Below are positions 62,901 through 64,000 of a DNA stretch of 64,000 bases, piece after piece. Numbering within the stretch: the stretch's first letter is position 1; every line of letters begins with the position of its first letter. The notes under the pieces are model-generated. The model ran no database searches. It had not been told where the DNA came from and saw only the letters and a list, made by a program, of their open reading frames with translations. Both the position numbers and the translations under genes were made by a program. Source of the DNA: Ilex aquifolium (taxonomy: Eukaryota; Streptophyta; Magnoliopsida; Aquifoliales; Aquifoliaceae); assembly GCA_951799425.1 (NCBI GenBank), contig OX637395.1, positions 1,136,501 through 1,200,500 of the forward strand, in the 5' to 3' direction.

Positions 62901-64000
62901 GAGGAAGATGAATACAATTGAAGGATGGCCAGGCAGTTCAATTGAATGCCTCATTGAGTTCAGTTTTAGCCACCATTAATAAAAATATTTTACTTCATTT
63001 TTCTCCTATTAGTTTTTTAGTCCTAAAACCCAAAAAAACACTGATGTTGTTCTTTTTCTTCCTTATTTTCATTTCATTTTGCGCCTGCTTAAGTATCCAA
63101 CTTCACATAGCACATTCTGTCAAAACAGAAGCAAATGGAGAATAAAAAGAACAGCAGCAACCTTCAAGAAGCAGACTTATTGGCATGCAAGAATAACGTG
63201 TGCATGCAACAAGATTATCATTAATTAAGATAGCCCATAGTATTTAACTCAAATTCTGAAAATTTAGCGGCACAACACATCCAATAAAGTCTGTGAGTGT
63301 CTCGAAAGGGAAGGGTTAAGGGGAATTACATTGGTCACAGCAACAGCTGCCATTGAAATTATGTACTATAAAGGAAGATAGAACAGAAGAAGTGGGAACA
63401 TTAGATTCACACAGCTTAACCCAGACATGAACTAAATTCAAAATAATTATGGTATGGAATGATGAGCAAATCTTTCGATATTCATTACTTTTCATTTCAA
63501 TTAGGCACAACTGTAAGAAGTTATGACGATATAAAATTGTTAAATGCTATAAAAAATAATTCATCTTACGCAATTTCTGTGCAATTGAAGCAGCCTCTCC
63601 AACACGACTGTCATCAGAAAAGAGAGGTGAAAGTTCCATCAAGTCGCCTGGACTACTATTGAACTCCATCAAGTACTGCAATATCAATTCAAACAAATAA
63701 CAGTGTTAGAGCATTATAAGCGAAGGATGGCTCATCACCATGCTTATTTACTAAATATACCTTTATGAGATCAATTGATTGGCTAGCAGTTTCTCGTTGG
63801 GCATCTGCACTCTGAGAAGAGAAAGTCACATAAGTTCAAACATAAGCCAAAAACATTACAAAAACTAAGCATTACACAAATTTTACCTGCAGATGATCTC
63901 CGATTTTGGCAGCAGTTTGTCCAACGCTAGATATACGGGAATCCAATCGTGCAAAGCTATTAAACAAGCCATCTACACCTTTTTCCAGCTGAAAATTGAG
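50926..64000 (-). CDS. SEC10: Exocyst complex component SEC10 (21 exons; 5' end beyond window)
   Basis: SEC10 is a rod-like subunit of the exocyst, which tethers secretory vesicles to the plasma membrane. Exons from 5': 63887-63988, 63761-63811, 63570-63675, 60904-61023, 59147-59238, 57906-58071, 57751-57827, 57521-57619, 57329-57419, 55508-55593, 55256-55429, 55081-55134, 54839-54967, 54594-54686, 54340-54486, 54023-54120, 53617-53701, 53007-53065, 51970-52068, 51803-51886 and 50926-51004. All join in frame, 2091 nt, about 696 residues. Family blocks include [68 protein letters not shown]-type [26 protein letters not shown] and the end [10 protein letters not shown]. Plant SEC10 is about 830 residues, so roughly 135 N-terminal residues lie past 64000. 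No defect was found. The 122-codon frame at 50652-51020 is the last exon read in the wrong frame. Confidence 0.95.
56219..56573 (-). mobile_element. TRIM retrotransposon, 355 bp, in a SEC10 intron
   Basis: Two direct LTRs of 112 bases each (56462-56573 and 56219-56330) begin TGTT and end AACA. On the minus strand the 5' LTR is followed at once by TGGTATCAGAGC, the classic tRNA-Met primer-binding site. GAGGGAAGG, a polypurine tract, precedes the 3' LTR. The 131-base interior codes for nothing. Flanks AACAA and AACGT are at best an imperfect 5-bp duplication. The LTRs differ at about a fifth of positions, so it is old. It lies in the intron 55594-57328 in the sense orientation of the gene. Confidence 0.9.
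60120..60400. repeat. Local duplications in a SEC10 intron
   Basis: TTGGCAATTGTTGGCATCC-like segments (about 60130 and 60337), TGGCTGGACAAAAC (60253 and 60358) and GATGATAGAGAGGCT (about 60279 and 60306) recur in nearby positions. These are nested short duplications without coding content. Confidence 0.7.

Overview
The window is nuclear DNA of a flowering plant, most likely a eudicot. The evidence is AT-rich intergenic DNA, short GT-AG introns, WRKY, ATL, RTNLB and PPR families, and hAT, Tourist, TRIM and Ty3 remnants. I found no prokaryotic operon, CRISPR array or novel defence-like system. Eight genes look functional: RTNLB reticulon, ATL67-type RING-H2, WRKY group IIc, mitoribosomal mL46, a P-class PPR protein, a Ycf20-like plastid protein, WRKY group IIe and exocyst SEC10. 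Around them lie decayed genes: two class III chitinase copies, a CCT2 fragment, a golgin candidate 3/4 relative and a nitroreductase-like fragment. All exon models are hand-built from splice signals, reading-frame continuity and family knowledge.

Layout. 0.85-4.8 kb: two broken class III chitinase copies (minus strand) separated by the 5' part of a Ty3/gypsy element (LTR, primer-binding site, partial gag). 5.3-6.0 kb: a 3' fragment of the cytosolic chaperonin gene CCT2. 7.6-14 kb: a golgin candidate 3/4 gene with recognisable exons but several frameshifts and no Golgi-targeting C-terminal half; its introns hold a 135-bp tandem repeat and a hAT-type MITE. 14.2-15.1 kb: a larger hAT-type element. 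15.6-18.0 kb: RTNLB (5 exons, minus). 22.7-23.3 kb: ATL67-type E3 ligase (intronless, minus). 25.0-26.2 kb: WRKY IIc (2 exons, minus). 28.1-31.6 kb: mL46 (6 exons, minus), head-to-head with the intronless PPR gene at 31.9-34.2 kb (plus). 36.0-36.7 kb: Ycf20-like (plus). 38.8-39.2 kb: nitroreductase-like remnant. 43.0-44.6 kb: WRKY IIe (3 exons, minus). 48.5-49.4 kb: Tourist-like MITE. 50.9-64.0 kb: 21 exons of SEC10 (minus), whose first exons lie beyond the window; one intron carries a complete 355-bp TRIM retroelement.

The golgin, RTNLB, ATL67, WRKY IIc and PPR neighbours match, from memory, the contents of the duplicated Arabidopsis segments near At2g46130-At2g46180 and At3g61520-At3g61570. 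The left half is therefore probably an ancestral block in which the golgin has died while its neighbours survived. The intact genes do not form one pathway: they serve ER shaping, ubiquitination, transcription, mitochondrial translation and RNA processing, plastid function and exocytosis. The mL46/PPR pair is the one arrangement that suggests shared control, because two probable mitochondrial gene-expression factors share about 300 bp of promoter.
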